Shown piece by piece: positions 1 through 8,748 of a stretch of 64,000 nt of DNA (position 1 is the stretch's first letter; every line of letters begins with the position of its first letter). This stretch comes from JBGSYJ01 sp041748075 (GTDB taxonomy: Bacteria > Acidobacteriota > Thermoanaerobaculia > Gp7-AA8): NCBI GenBank assembly GCA_041748075.1, contig JBGTDX010000105.1, forward strand, positions 62,001 through 126,000, written 5' to 3'. The translations under genes were made by a program, and so were the position numbers. Below the pieces are notes generated by a model that had not been told where the DNA came from, ran no database searches, and saw only the letters and a list, made by a program, of their open reading frames with translations.

Positions 1-1
1 C

Positions 2-349
2 TACGTCGACGCCGTGCGGCAGGAAGTTTACGCGCGGATGATCTCGGAGCGGAAGCGGATCGCAGAGCGCTACCGCTCAGAAGGAGCGGGTGAAGCGGCG
101 CGCATCGCGGGCGAAAGGCAGCGCGAGCTGCAGGTGATCGCGTCGGACGCCTACCGTCAGGCTCAGGAGATTCGCGGCAAGGCCGACGCAGAGGCCACAA
201 ATATCTACGCAGCGGCCTATGGTCGCGATCCGGAGTTCTATCGCTTTCTCAAGAGCATGGGCACGCTCGAGGCCAGCATCGATCCGGAGACGGTGCTGCT
301 CCTGTCGACCGACAGCGATCTGCTCCGCTACCTGAACGCGCCACGATGA
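2..349 (+). CDS. hflC: HflC C-terminal part (SPFH membrane protease modulator), 5' truncated
   Basis: The window opens inside this frame, so only the last 115 codons and the stop are present. The segment is an Ala/Glu/Arg-rich helical stretch (around GEAARIAGERQRELQ) followed by ADAEATNIYAAAYGRDPEF and a short tail. This is the characteristic C-terminal half of HflC. In known systems HflC pairs with HflK as a periplasm-facing SPFH complex that holds and modulates the FtsH protease. The SPFH domain and membrane anchor, and any hflK, lie upstream of the window. A perfect hairpin directly follows the stop, so this is probably the end of its operon. Confidence 0.85.
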   Translation, partial: YVDAVRQEVYARMISERKRIAERYRSEGAGEAARIAGERQRELQVIASDAYRQAQEIRGKADAEATNIYAAAYGRDPEFYRFLKSMGTLEASIDPETVLLLSTDSDLLRYLNAPR

Positions 350-354
350 GTCGA

Positions 355-384
355 ACGTTCTCCCCGCAACGGCGGGGAGAACGT
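355..384 (+). terminator. Perfect 13-bp hairpin after hflC
   Basis: Positions 355-367 and 372-384 are exact inverted repeats (13 bp) around a 4-nt loop, starting 6 nt after the hflC stop. No clear T-tract follows, so an intrinsic terminator is likely but not certain. It could also serve the convergent gene ending at 484. Confidence 0.6.
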
Positions 385-483
385 CGCTCGGTCCATCGTA
401 ATCGCCTGAACGCTGTCGGGTGGCTCCACAATGATTGGTCCCGCCATTCGCGAACTGGCCAGAGGGGGGCAATCCGGTTCCTG

Positions 484-2022
484 CTAGCCCGTTGATGGCG
501 TGACGGCTCCTCCGGGCGGTTTGGGGAAGTTCGTCGCCTGGCAGTCGGGGCAGATCGTGTGCGTGACGACTGCGTCGGTGTGCTCCTGCACGAACGCCTC
601 GAAGTCGCCCCACTGTCCCTCGTCATCGCGAACTCTCCTGTGGCACCAGGCGCAGAGCGGCAACAGGCCGCGCAGTGTCCTGACCTGCGTGAGGGCCACT
701 TCGAGATCTTCAGCCTGCCGGCGGAATCGCTGCTCCGATCTGCGCTTCATCCTGAATCCATAAGCGGCAATCAATGCGGTCGCCAGCAGAAGCGTCGCGG
801 CTACGATCGCCATGTTCCGTTCCGCCCTGCCGCGCCTCAACTGTTCGTCCTGAAGGGCAGCCTCCTGTTCGAGGAGAGCGGCGCGGCGCTCTGCATCGTG
901 GGCATCGAGGGTCGCGCGCATCTCGGAGCGGATGCGGGATCGTTCCTGTTCGCGCATGCGACGCTGGAGCGCAACCTGCTTTTCCAGTAGCCCTCCGGCA
1001 GCGAGAACGTTTCCTCTCGCAGCTTCAGCAGTGGCAAGTCCCGCAAGGGCATCGCCGATGAGCGATGTCTGGTCGAGTTTCTCCGCAGTATCGAGAGCGC
1101 TCGTGTAGCTTTTCACGGCATCCGCATCCCTGCCGAGCCGCAACTGAACGCGACCGAGGCTCAATAGGGTCTCAACCTCGCCGCGGGGATTCGGAGGATC
1201 GCGGCGGAGCTCCAGCGAAGCCTGAAGTCGTTCCCGCGCTTGTCCGAGACGTCCCAGCGCTTCGAGGGCGAGTCCCTCTGACTTGAGCGCGGCAGCAAGT
1301 GCGCGGCGATTGCCCACCGCCTGCCACTCCTTTTCCGCGCGCGCGAACGATTCCAGCGCCTCGCTGTGAAGACCCTGATCGCTGAACACCTCTCCGATGT
1401 TGTGATGCGAAAAACCGGCTCCATTGCGGTCGCCGACTTCCACCTTGATCGCCAGGGAACGTCGATGATGCTCGAGGGCCTTTTCGTGCTCACCCAGGCG
1501 CCGATAGCTGTTTCCAACGTTGTTGAGGCTCTGCGAGAGGCCGACCCGTTCTCCGAGCCCCTCGAATATGCGTAGTTCCTCGAGGCTATGCCGCAAGCCT
1601 GCGGCAGGCTCGTCTCGGCTGTTCTCGACGAGGCCGAGAATGTTGTGCGCGTGGGCCGACGTACGGACGTTCCCTGTGGCTGTGGCAATCTGAAGGGCGC
1701 GATTTCCCGCGTCCAGAGCGAGCAGGTATTCACCCCGTCCCCGCCTTGCCACGGCGAGGTCGACCAGTGCATCCGCCTCTGCTGATTGATCCTCCAGCGC
1801 GCGAGCGATCGCTATGGTTTCCTCGGCGACCTGCACGGCCTCGTCGACTCCGGAGTCGCGCAATGCGCGGGACAACTGTGACAGTACCGGCAGACGCTCC
1901 GACCCGCTCCTCCGTGAGAGCTCCTCGCGCAACTGCTCGATCCTGCTCTCCGGCGGCACCGCCGCGTATGCCGCACCTCCGAGGATTGCCGCAATTGTCA
2001 GGCATGCCAGCGGGTGTCGCAC
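484..2022 (-). CDS. Exported TPR protein with TM helix and C-terminal CxxC...CxxC motif
   Basis: 512 aa from the GTG at 2022. That start puts a signal peptide (LACLTIAAILGGAAYA) at the N terminus; a start at 2082 would add 20 unlikely residues. Residues about 25-330 are tetratricopeptide repeats (for example SLNNVGNSYRRLGEHEKAL), followed by a charged coiled coil and one membrane helix at about 404-423. The cytoplasmic tail from residue 457 reads CAWCHRRVRDDEGQWGDF...TICPDC. This CxxC/CxxC tail is familiar from the C termini of PAS-containing histidine kinases and related response proteins, and may bind a metal. No catalytic domain is present, so the protein looks like a periplasmic TPR sensor or scaffold with a small zinc-finger-like output. 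Function unknown. Confidence 0.8.
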   Translation of the reverse strand: MRHPLACLTIAAILGGAAYAAVPPESRIEQLREELSRRSGSERLPVLSQLSRALRDSGVDEAVQVAEETIAIARALEDQSAEADALVDLAVARRGRGEYLLALDAGNRALQIATATGNVRTSAHAHNILGLVENSRDEPAAGLRHSLEELRIFEGLGERVGLSQSLNNVGNSYRRLGEHEKALEHHRRSLAIKVEVGDRNGAGFSHHNIGEVFSDQGLHSEALESFARAEKEWQAVGNRRALAAALKSEGLALEALGRLGQARERLQASLELRRDPPNPRGEVETLLSLGRVQLRLGRDADAVKSYTSALDTAEKLDQTSLIGDALAGLATAEAARGNVLAAGGLLEKQVALQRRMREQERSRIRSEMRATLDAHDAERRAALLEQEAALQDEQLRRGRAERNMAIVAATLLLATALIAAYGFRMKRRSEQRFRRQAEDLEVALTQVRTLRGLLPLCAWCHRRVRDDEGQWGDFEAFVQEHTDAVVTHTICPDCQATNFPKPPGGAVTPSTG

Positions 2023-2088
2023 CGCGTGAATGGTATCACCGGCGCGAAGTCTACAGTCGCGTCCGCCGGCAAAACGGCGCAAGCTGTT

Positions 2089-3822
2089 CTAGCGTCGTGC
2101 GGGGCGACGTCGAGATGCCGGCGGCGCTCCGATCTCCGCGATGTTCGACGGGGCCGACTCACCGGCGGCGTTGAACGCCGTGACCCGGAACCGCAGGTGT
2201 GATCCCGGCACGACGGGGCTGACCGTTCCACCTGTGGCGTTCGGGCCCGTGGCTCCCAGCAGCGAGAATTCTTCGTTTCCCTGGGCAACGTAGACGTTGA
2301 ATCCCGTTTCGTTGCCCGAGTTGTCCTCCCATCGCAGAGTTACCGAGGTGGGACTCGCGAGTGTGGCGGTCAGGTTCGTGGGAGCCGCAGGGATGCCGCT
2401 GGGGGTGCCCGGCGTCGTCGTCGAGGCGTCCTCGGAGAATGCCGACTCGCCCGCGTCATTGAACGCCGTGATGCTGAAGCGGAAGGTCTGACCGGCGACC
2501 AGGCCCGTCAGGCGCACTGTCGTACTGTTGGCTGGTCTCGACCCGGCTCGATTGAACGGTTGGTTTCCCTGCGCGACGTAGATGTGAAAACCCGATTCGT
2601 TCGTGGAGTTGTCATTCCAGGCGATATCGACTGACGTCTCGCTTGCCGGCTGTGCACCGACCCCGGAAGGAGGCTGGGGAGTGCCGCTGGTTGCGAGCAC
2701 GTAGCCAATCGTGTCGAAAACGAGCAGATCATTGGCCGTGATGTTGAGGATCATTCCCTGCTGGATCTGCGGGTCCATGATCCCGAGGCGGTTGCCTGTG
2801 ATGCTCGCGGCCTTGAAGTGGCCGGCCTGCTGCTGATCGCCTCCGCTGCCATCCGTTCTTCCGGTCGAAAGCGCGAGCTCCGGAAGTCCGGCGAAGAAGC
2901 GGTGCTCACCACCGGAAGATAGGAGACGTTGAGCCGTTGCGAACGTTCCGAGAGTCGTTCCGGGTCGGAAACGGAAAAGATCCATGATCGCGCCCGCTGT
3001 GGAAGCCGAGGGATTGAGCTCTCGTTCTCCAACGAATGACGTGAAGCCGAGAGCGTGACCGATCTCGTGAATCGCGACGGCTTCGAAGTCGACGAGGTTC
3101 GGCGCAATGCCATTGCTGCGGTCTGTGTCGAAGCTGAAGCGGGAGTTGAAGCCGATCTGCGGATTCTCGAACGTGGGAATGTCGGCAGTGGCGATGCCGA
3201 GGGACTCGAGCACCGGTCCGGCGGCAAAGAGCGCGTTGCCCGTTCCAATGTCCGACTGAACGACAGTCGCGGGCAGCAGCGGAAACAGTGTGACCTCGCG
3301 TGCGTTGCTCGCTCGGCCTGCCAGTCGATTTCGAAGTGTGGAGTACTGAAGTCCGAACTGCGAGGACAGCGTAACGCCGACCACCTGAGCGCTCGGGAAT
3401 GTTTCTCCGAAGGCGGTGGGGCCGAAATCGGCTTCGAGAACCACCTCGATGGGGGTGAGAATAAGCGCTTCCCACGCTTGAGCGGCGCGGATGAACGCCG
3501 CCCGCGCTTCCGGAAAGTTGTCGAGCTGCGGGGTTCCCATCACCACGATCCGCAGTCCTGTCGACTGCGTGCGCGGCCCGGCATTGTGGATGGGACGCAG
3601 TGCCACAGCGTGCTTCGAAGCCCGAGTCCGTATACCTTCCGCGATATCGGGCGGCAGCGCTTCGCAGACTACACCGTCAAGCCCCTGCGTCAATACGTAT
3701 CCGGAAACGACCGTCGCGGTGTCGCCAGGAAATTGGGATTGGCGGAGATCGAGGGCGATCTCACCGGCCGCAGCGGTGGAAGCCACCAGAAGCAGGATCG
3801 AGAGCAGCGCGAAACGGCGCAT
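2089..3822 (-). CDS. Secreted zinc metalloprotease (NF038122-like) with two FN3 domains
   Basis: 577 aa. The ATG at 3822 is preceded by a strong ribosome binding site (GAGGAGG) and begins a clear signal peptide (MRRFALLSILLLVASTAAA). The open frame runs on upstream to 4962, but that part is antisense to the next gene and is not coding. The catalytic domain carries HEIGHALGF at residues 252-260 (zinc ligands H252 and H256, catalytic E253). The third ligand of a classic HExxHxxGxxH is not obvious. Two fibronectin type III domains follow (about residues 395-485 and 490-570), each with the DNS(T/G)NE(S/T)GF(H/N)(I/V)YVAQGN motif, and probably bind surfaces or substrates. It is probably exported to the periplasm or outside. 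The next gene is divergent. Confidence 0.85.
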   Translation of the reverse strand: MRRFALLSILLLVASTAAAGEIALDLRQSQFPGDTATVVSGYVLTQGLDGVVCEALPPDIAEGIRTRASKHAVALRPIHNAGPRTQSTGLRIVVMGTPQLDNFPEARAAFIRAAQAWEALILTPIEVVLEADFGPTAFGETFPSAQVVGVTLSSQFGLQYSTLRNRLAGRASNAREVTLFPLLPATVVQSDIGTGNALFAAGPVLESLGIATADIPTFENPQIGFNSRFSFDTDRSNGIAPNLVDFEAVAIHEIGHALGFTSFVGERELNPSASTAGAIMDLFRFRPGTTLGTFATAQRLLSSGGEHRFFAGLPELALSTGRTDGSGGDQQQAGHFKAASITGNRLGIMDPQIQQGMILNITANDLLVFDTIGYVLATSGTPQPPSGVGAQPASETSVDIAWNDNSTNESGFHIYVAQGNQPFNRAGSRPANSTTVRLTGLVAGQTFRFSITAFNDAGESAFSEDASTTTPGTPSGIPAAPTNLTATLASPTSVTLRWEDNSGNETGFNVYVAQGNEEFSLLGATGPNATGGTVSPVVPGSHLRFRVTAFNAAGESAPSNIAEIGAPPASRRRPARR

Positions 3823-4092
3823 AAGGCCTCCTCTAAATCGATCTGACGGACCGGTGAAATACTGCTGGACAGGGCATCGGGACGAACGTTCCAACGAATA
3901 TACCCCCTTACAGGTCACGGGCAATATCAAAAGTGGAATGTCTCGGGATCGACCAGGGGCGAAGGTGCCACCGGACAGTCGCGCTCCGCGCCTGCGAAAC
4001 AGCCTCTGTGGACCAGGTCTTGCTACTCTCCCCGAGCTGAAACGCCGGACTCTACCGGAACTCCGAATCTCCAAATCTTCAAGCGAGGCCTC

Positions 4093-5376
4093 ATGCATAG
4101 GATCAGCGTTGCACTGACATCGATTCTCATTCTCTCCGGTTCGCTCGCGTCCTGCATTCAGCCGGTGACGAGCGAATCCTCCGGAACCGTGACCCCCGTC
4201 GCAACCGGAACGAATGCCTCGCCGGAGTCTTCGACTCCCTGCACGCCGCTGGAGACGCGCACGGCAAATGCCTCCGAGCAGCGGCCGGCGTTTCAGGGCC
4301 AGACGCGCGCATGTGGAGAATCCACAAACGTCGCATTCGACGTCGTCGCGCTGACGGATGATCTCGTCAATCCATGGGCAGTCGAGCCACTTCCGGACGG
4401 AAACCTCCTGGTGACCGAGAAGCCTGGACGGATGCGTGTCATCTCGGGAACGGGGGATGTGGGACCGCCCATCACCGGTCTCCCGAAAGTCGAGGCCCGC
4501 GGTCAGGGAGGCCTGCTCGATGTCGCGTTGGGCCCCGCCTTTCAGACGGACCGCACAATCTTCTGGAGCTACACTGAGCCGCGGGAAGGCGGCAATGCAA
4601 CGAGCGTCGCGCGTGGAGTGCTGTCCGCCGACGGCCGCAGCGTGAGCCAGGTGCGCGTCATTCTTCGCACGCTTCCCGTCTATGACGGCCGGCACCATTT
4701 CGGATCGCGTCTCGCGTTCGGTCCCGATGGCAAACTCTACGTGACGATCGGCGAGCGTTCGGACGCGAACATGCGCCAGCATGCGCAGCGTCTCGACAAC
4801 CACCTCGGCAAGACACTCCGGATCAATCCGGATGGTTCCGCGCCGTCGGACAATCCTTTCGTTGGACGGTCGGGCGCACTTCCCGAAATCTGGACCCTCG
4901 GTCACCGCAACGCACAGGCTGCCGCCTTCGATTCTCGAGGGAGGCTCTGGGAGGTCGAGCACGGCCCGCGGGGAGGCGATGAGTTGAATCTCATCGAGAA
5001 GGGAAAGAATTACGGCTGGCCTCTCGTCTCTTACGGTGAGGAATACAGCGGTGCGGCAATCCCCGGCGCGGTGACCGCGCGCGATGGATATGAGCAGCCG
5101 GTGTACTACTGGGATCCTGTGATCGCTCCCTCAGGTGCGCAATTCTATGACGGCGAGCTCTTTCCGGCGTGGCGTGGCAGCCTGTTCGTGGGAGGTCTGA
5201 GAGAGAAGGTCCTGGTCCGATTGAGCATCGACGACAACCGCGTGACAGGGGAGGAACACCTGCTGGGAGACCGCAGCAAGCGGATTCGCGATGTGCGCCA
5301 GGGTTCGGACGGCGCGCTCTACATCGTGACCGACGAGCGCAACGGCGAGCTGTTGAAAATCGTTCCGCGTCGCTGA
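4093..5376 (+). CDS. PQQ-dependent glucose/sorbosone dehydrogenase-type lipoprotein
   Basis: 427 aa with an N-terminal lipoprotein-like signal (MHRISVALTSILILSGSLASC), so it is probably membrane-anchored in the periplasm. The body is the six-bladed propeller of the soluble aldose sugar dehydrogenase (GSDH) family. It shows the hallmark segments NPWAVEPLPDGNLLVTEKPG, QGGLLDVALGP, LGKTLRINPDGS, GHRNAQAAAFD, EVEHGPRGGDELN and PVYYWDPVIAPSGAQFYDG. Family members oxidise sugars with PQQ and pass electrons to quinones or other acceptors. No PQQ biosynthesis gene is in the window. It is transcribed divergently from the metalloprotease across a 270-bp gap in which I see no confident promoter. Confidence 0.88.
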   Translation: MHRISVALTSILILSGSLASCIQPVTSESSGTVTPVATGTNASPESSTPCTPLETRTANASEQRPAFQGQTRACGESTNVAFDVVALTDDLVNPWAVEPLPDGNLLVTEKPGRMRVISGTGDVGPPITGLPKVEARGQGGLLDVALGPAFQTDRTIFWSYTEPREGGNATSVARGVLSADGRSVSQVRVILRTLPVYDGRHHFGSRLAFGPDGKLYVTIGERSDANMRQHAQRLDNHLGKTLRINPDGSAPSDNPFVGRSGALPEIWTLGHRNAQAAAFDSRGRLWEVEHGPRGGDELNLIEKGKNYGWPLVSYGEEYSGAAIPGAVTARDGYEQPVYYWDPVIAPSGAQFYDGELFPAWRGSLFVGGLREKVLVRLSIDDNRVTGEEHLLGDRSKRIRDVRQGSDGALYIVTDERNGELLKIVPRR

Positions 5377-5442
5377 CCAACTTGTAGTCCGCTACAATTG
5401 TGATGGCCCCGTCGGGCAGCGTTCATTAAAAGCGCAGCCAGG

Positions 5443-5532
5443 GATCTGCTTGAGAGGATCGAGCATCGCAAGCAGAGATCCCTTCGCTTCGCTCAGGATG
5501 ACGTGGCCTCGCTCAGCGTGACACGGTGGTTT
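5443..5532. repeat. Dispersed intergenic element, copy 1
   Basis: The gap 5377-5631 contains this element. Its core at 5477-5502 is a one-base-longer version of a 25-nt core found again at 26514-26597 (both orientations) and at 47861-47885. The flanks (GGATCGAGC, ACACGGTGGTTTATC) also match other copies. The rest of the gap holds no gene. Confidence 0.7.
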
Positions 5533-5631
5533 ATCACCCCTTCACCGGCGCCCAGCGCCGTTAGATAGCTCGGATGACACGGCCGGAGTTTTCACACACT
5601 CTCACGCTTCAGGATGACACTGCCAGACGGC

Positions 5632-6921
5632 CTACTTCTTTCCCGGGTGAATGATGATCACCGGTCGCCGGCTTTGCTTTGCGACTTCCTCTGATACGGA
5701 GCCGAGGATCGTGCGAAAGGCGGTCGATCGCCCGCGGGATGCGATTGCGATGACGTCCGCGTGCAGCCTCTCGGCTGCCTGACAGATCGCCTGCGCCGCA
5801 TCGTCGCTTTCGATCACCTCCACTTCGGTTCGTCGCGTCGAATCATGGGGAATGCCGTCGAGAAGAGAGCGGCGCGCTGCGTCCTTGTCGTCCGCGGAGC
5901 TTTTCTTTGGCAGTACTCGGACCACGTGCACGACACTTCCCGGAGGCGCGATCGCCATTCCATAGCAGATCGCCGAACGGCCACCTTCGGAGCCATCGGA
6001 GGCGACGACGATGCGCTCGAGACGGGGCAGGGACTGTGCGGTGAACTCGGAGCCGGCCGGGACGGTGGCCACTGACGTGGGAGACATGTGAAGGGCGGTA
6101 TAAGAGACCGAACCCCGTTTCGCGCGTTCGAGGGCGGGGAGCTCGCGCGTTGCGACCACCAGAAGGTCAGCGCCTTCTGTCTCTGCAATATCGACGAGTG
6201 GATCCGCCGGCCTGCCGAGGTTCGGACGAACGAGAATCTCGGAGGAAGCTTCGCCAGCCGAGGTAACCAGTTGAGTCAGGTCTTCGAGCAGGGCCTGTCG
6301 CAGACGAGGATCTTCCTCGACGATGGAACTTCTGAATCCATAGCGCGCCATCTCTTCGGCGGGCGAATAGACATGGGCGAACTTCACCTCGCACGGGCCG
6401 ACCTTCCTGAGCTGCGCGATCCAGCGGACCGCGGCCTCCGATGCCGAAGAGAGGTCGATTCCAACGAGTACCTTGAGCGGGCGTTTCCCAGTCGTCCAGT
6501 CCAGGAAGGGTTCCCGGGCGCGAACGACAAGAACGGGACACTTCGCGCCGCGCGCCGTTTTTTCTGCAACGCTTCCGAGGGTCCAGAAGGACGTCGATCG
6601 CCAGCCGGTCGACGATAAAATGATCAATCGCTCCTTTGACTCACCCGAGAGACGGATGAGCTCTTCGTCCGGAACGCCGTCGAGCAGATCTTCGTGAACT
6701 TCGACGCCCTGAGCGCGCAACCGCTGCGCCTCTGAAGCGAGCCGATCGCGAACCGAAGCCGCGACCAGATCGAGGGCTCCCCCGAGCATGCCGGCCGAGG
6801 CGCGACGGTCGACGACGTAAACCAGGCGCAGGGAGACGCCGAGCGATCGTGCGACCGCTACCGCTACGTCTGCACTGGATGCTGCCGGATCCGAGAAATC
6901 GGTTGCACAGATGACGTCCAT
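5632..6921 (-). CDS. Universal stress protein with three tandem USP domains
   Basis: 429 aa, about three times a single USP domain. Domain 1 (about 1-135) starts MDVICATDFSDPA; domain 2 (about 147-285) starts PLKVLVGIDLSSAS; domain 3 (about 297-429) starts ERIVVASDGSEGG. Each begins with a beta strand and Asp as in UspA. Domain 3 ends GRSTAFRTILGSVSEEVAKQSRRPVIII, close to the ATP-binding GxxGx9GS/T signature; domain 1 has a weaker version (STGWRSTSFWTLGSVAE). No DNA-binding or transport domain is fused. Probably cytosolic and active in stress or redox adaptation. Most USPs carry one or two domains, so three is uncommon. It is monocistronic as far as can be seen. Confidence 0.9.
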   Translation of the reverse strand: MDVICATDFSDPAASSADVAVAVARSLGVSLRLVYVVDRRASAGMLGGALDLVAASVRDRLASEAQRLRAQGVEVHEDLLDGVPDEELIRLSGESKERLIILSSTGWRSTSFWTLGSVAEKTARGAKCPVLVVRAREPFLDWTTGKRPLKVLVGIDLSSASEAAVRWIAQLRKVGPCEVKFAHVYSPAEEMARYGFRSSIVEEDPRLRQALLEDLTQLVTSAGEASSEILVRPNLGRPADPLVDIAETEGADLLVVATRELPALERAKRGSVSYTALHMSPTSVATVPAGSEFTAQSLPRLERIVVASDGSEGGRSAICYGMAIAPPGSVVHVVRVLPKKSSADDKDAARRSLLDGIPHDSTRRTEVEVIESDDAAQAICQAAERLHADVIAIASRGRSTAFRTILGSVSEEVAKQSRRPVIIIHPGKK

Positions 6922-7050
6922 GAGGCCTTTCCGTTCCTGGGTCTGAAGTTACTACAGGCTTCAGTATCCCATACGGAAAGTTCTGCTCGAGAACCTCGAT
7001 TCCGTGGGGGGGGTGATGATCGAGTTTCGTGAAGAATTCGGAGGAGCGAG

Positions 7051-7434
7051 TCACGACCCGTAGCTGGCGGTTCGTCTCGGCCGTTCTCGAAGCGAGCGCG
7101 TGACGAGCTGAAGAACCATCTCGCGGGGCGTGAGAGCAGCCTCGGCGGCTGATTGCGAGAAACGCAGACCCGATGAATAGGTCACAGAGCCGTTGACCGA
7201 GCTGCGCACCAGCCTGCAACGCACCACATCGCAATGCAGCGCTACAGTCCGCCCGTTCCAGTCGAGCTCCAGATGAACAGGCCGGCCGGCTGCGAAAGGG
7301 TAGGGATGCTCGACACCCAGACCGCCGAGGCTCATGTCGAGGATCGAAAGCGATCCCTGGCTCGTACTTCCTGACAGGGGATGGGGGAATCGTATGCGCT
7401 GAAGTCGGCGACGCTCTCGAAAATAGGAAGACAT
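7051..7434 (-). CDS. PilZ domain protein (c-di-GMP binding)
   Basis: 127 aa from the ATG at 7434; a GTG at 7449 is an alternative start. The protein is a single PilZ domain. An Arg-rich N-terminal motif (RERRRLQRIRF) and DMSLGGLGVE correspond to the RxxxR and (D/N)xSxxG c-di-GMP-binding motifs, and a beta-barrel follows (HLELDWNGRTVALHCDVVRCRL). Proteins of this kind bind cyclic di-GMP and relay it to motility, adhesion or polysaccharide systems. No partner is visible next to it, and the gene stands alone between a USP gene and the liv cluster. Confidence 0.85.
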   Translation of the reverse strand: MSSYFRERRRLQRIRFPHPLSGSTSQGSLSILDMSLGGLGVEHPYPFAAGRPVHLELDWNGRTVALHCDVVRCRLVRSSVNGSVTYSSGLRFSQSAAEAALTPREMVLQLVTRSLRERPRRTASYGS

Positions 7435-7575
7435 CAGGATCACCCACACTTACTCTGGACCGATTTGTTAAGAGTATACGTCGCCCGGTCACGAATGGAT
7501 GTGATCCCGCTCACGGGGGCCGGCCGGCGCCCCCGCCCGCCCGGTTGTGAGTTCTGCCCTCCCGCCCGGGCCGCC

Positions 7576-7653
7576 GGTTCTGGGTTCTGAGTTCCCTCCC
7601 GCCCGGGTGGGCGTGAACTCAGAACTCAGAACTCGGAACAGAACCCAGAACCG
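7576..7653. repeat. Heptamer repeat in inverted arrangement upstream of livM
   Basis: The left arm has 7-nt units GGTTCTG, GGTTCTG, AGTTCCC (7576-7596). The right arm has GAACTCA, GAACTCA, GAACTCG and degenerate units (7615-7652). The arms are complementary and could form a long hairpin. The flanking DNA (7505-7620) is very rich in G and C, with repeated CCCGCCCGG. Confidence 0.7.
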
Positions 7654-7685
7654 GGTGGCGAGTGCGGAGTACACTGTCGCCGTCC

Positions 7686-8747
7686 ATGACGTCCACTTCC
7701 TCGATGAAGCGCGACTATTTCGACGATGTCCGGCTGGCGCGCACCGGTGCGGCAAAGCTGTGGCTCGCCATCCTGTTCGCGGCCCTGGCCGTCGTTCCCT
7801 TCTTCGCATCTCCGTTTCTTCTCTACACGCTCAACCTGATGGCGGTGAACGTCATCGTCGCGATTGGACTGAACATTCTGGTGGGCTACACGGGACAGAT
7901 CTCTCTGGGGCACGCCGGATTCGTCGCGATCGGCGCCTACACGAGCGTACTGCTGATGAGCCGGGTGGGAGTGCCGTTTCCGATTGCCCTGATCGCTGCC
8001 GGGCTGCTTTCCGCTGCGATCGGTTTTCTGCTCGGCCTCCCGGCGCTCAGACTCGAGGGACCGTACCTGGCGATTGCAACGCTCGGCTTCGGAATGGCGA
8101 CCACCGTTGTGATTGGACGGACTGCTCTGTTCGGCGGGCATATGGGGCTTGTCGTTCCTGGGCCTCGACTCGGGCCGCTCGATCTGTCGAGTGACCGGGG
8201 GATTTATGCGATCACGATCTCAGCAGCGGTGGTTCTGGCGATGCTGGCGCGGAACCTGATGCGCAGCCGCACCGGTCGTGCGTTTCAGGCGATCCGCGAC
8301 AGCGACATTGCTGCGCAGATGGCGGGAGTCGATCTCGCGCGCTACAAGACCCTCAGCTTCGCGATCAGTGCCTTTTACGCGGGGCTTGCCGGAGGTCTGT
8401 GGGCGATCGTGCTCGGCTTCATCAACCCCGGGATGTTCAACTTCATCGTATCCGTGCTGTTCCTGGCGATGGTGGTGGCCGGAGGGCTGGGCACGATCGC
8501 GGGGCCGATCGCGGGCGCGATCCTCATCACCTTTCTCAATCTTCAGGCGGCTCGCATTCAGTCACTTCCCGTCATCGGCCCGCTCCTCGAGACGTTCTCC
8601 TCGCAGTTCATGACCGTCAGCGGGCTGCCGAGCATCACATGGATCGTGACGGGACTGATCCTCATCCTGATTGTCGTGCTCGAGCCGATGGGGCTCTACG
8701 GCCTCTGGTTGCGCACGAAGATTTACTGGAAAACCTGGCCCTTCTGA
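7686..8747 (+). CDS. livM: Branched-chain amino acid-type ABC transporter permease LivM
   Basis: 353 aa from the ATG at 7686 (a GTG at 7662 and an ATG at 7704 are other options). It is a polytopic membrane protein with the LivM signatures LNLMAVNVIVAIGLNILVGYTGQISLGHAGF, split here as NVIVAIGLNILVGYTG and QISLGHAGFVAIGAY, and RTGRAFQAIRDSDIAAQMAGV, the loop that contacts the ATPases. It should form the translocation path with LivH, 1 nt downstream. A TACACT hexamer at 7670-7675 could be its -10 box. The substrate of this HAAT-family importer cannot be told from the permease. Confidence 0.92.
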   Translation: MTSTSSMKRDYFDDVRLARTGAAKLWLAILFAALAVVPFFASPFLLYTLNLMAVNVIVAIGLNILVGYTGQISLGHAGFVAIGAYTSVLLMSRVGVPFPIALIAAGLLSAAIGFLLGLPALRLEGPYLAIATLGFGMATTVVIGRTALFGGHMGLVVPGPRLGPLDLSSDRGIYAITISAAVVLAMLARNLMRSRTGRAFQAIRDSDIAAQMAGVDLARYKTLSFAISAFYAGLAGGLWAIVLGFINPGMFNFIVSVLFLAMVVAGGLGTIAGPIAGAILITFLNLQAARIQSLPVIGPLLETFSSQFMTVSGLPSITWIVTGLILILIVVLEPMGLYGLWLRTKIYWKTWPF

Positions 8748-8748
8748 A

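Noticed and set aside
3823..4962. N-terminal extension of the metalloprotease frame
   Set aside because: It has no signal or domain, lies opposite the sugar dehydrogenase gene, and the ATG at 3822 has a strong ribosome binding site and signal peptide.
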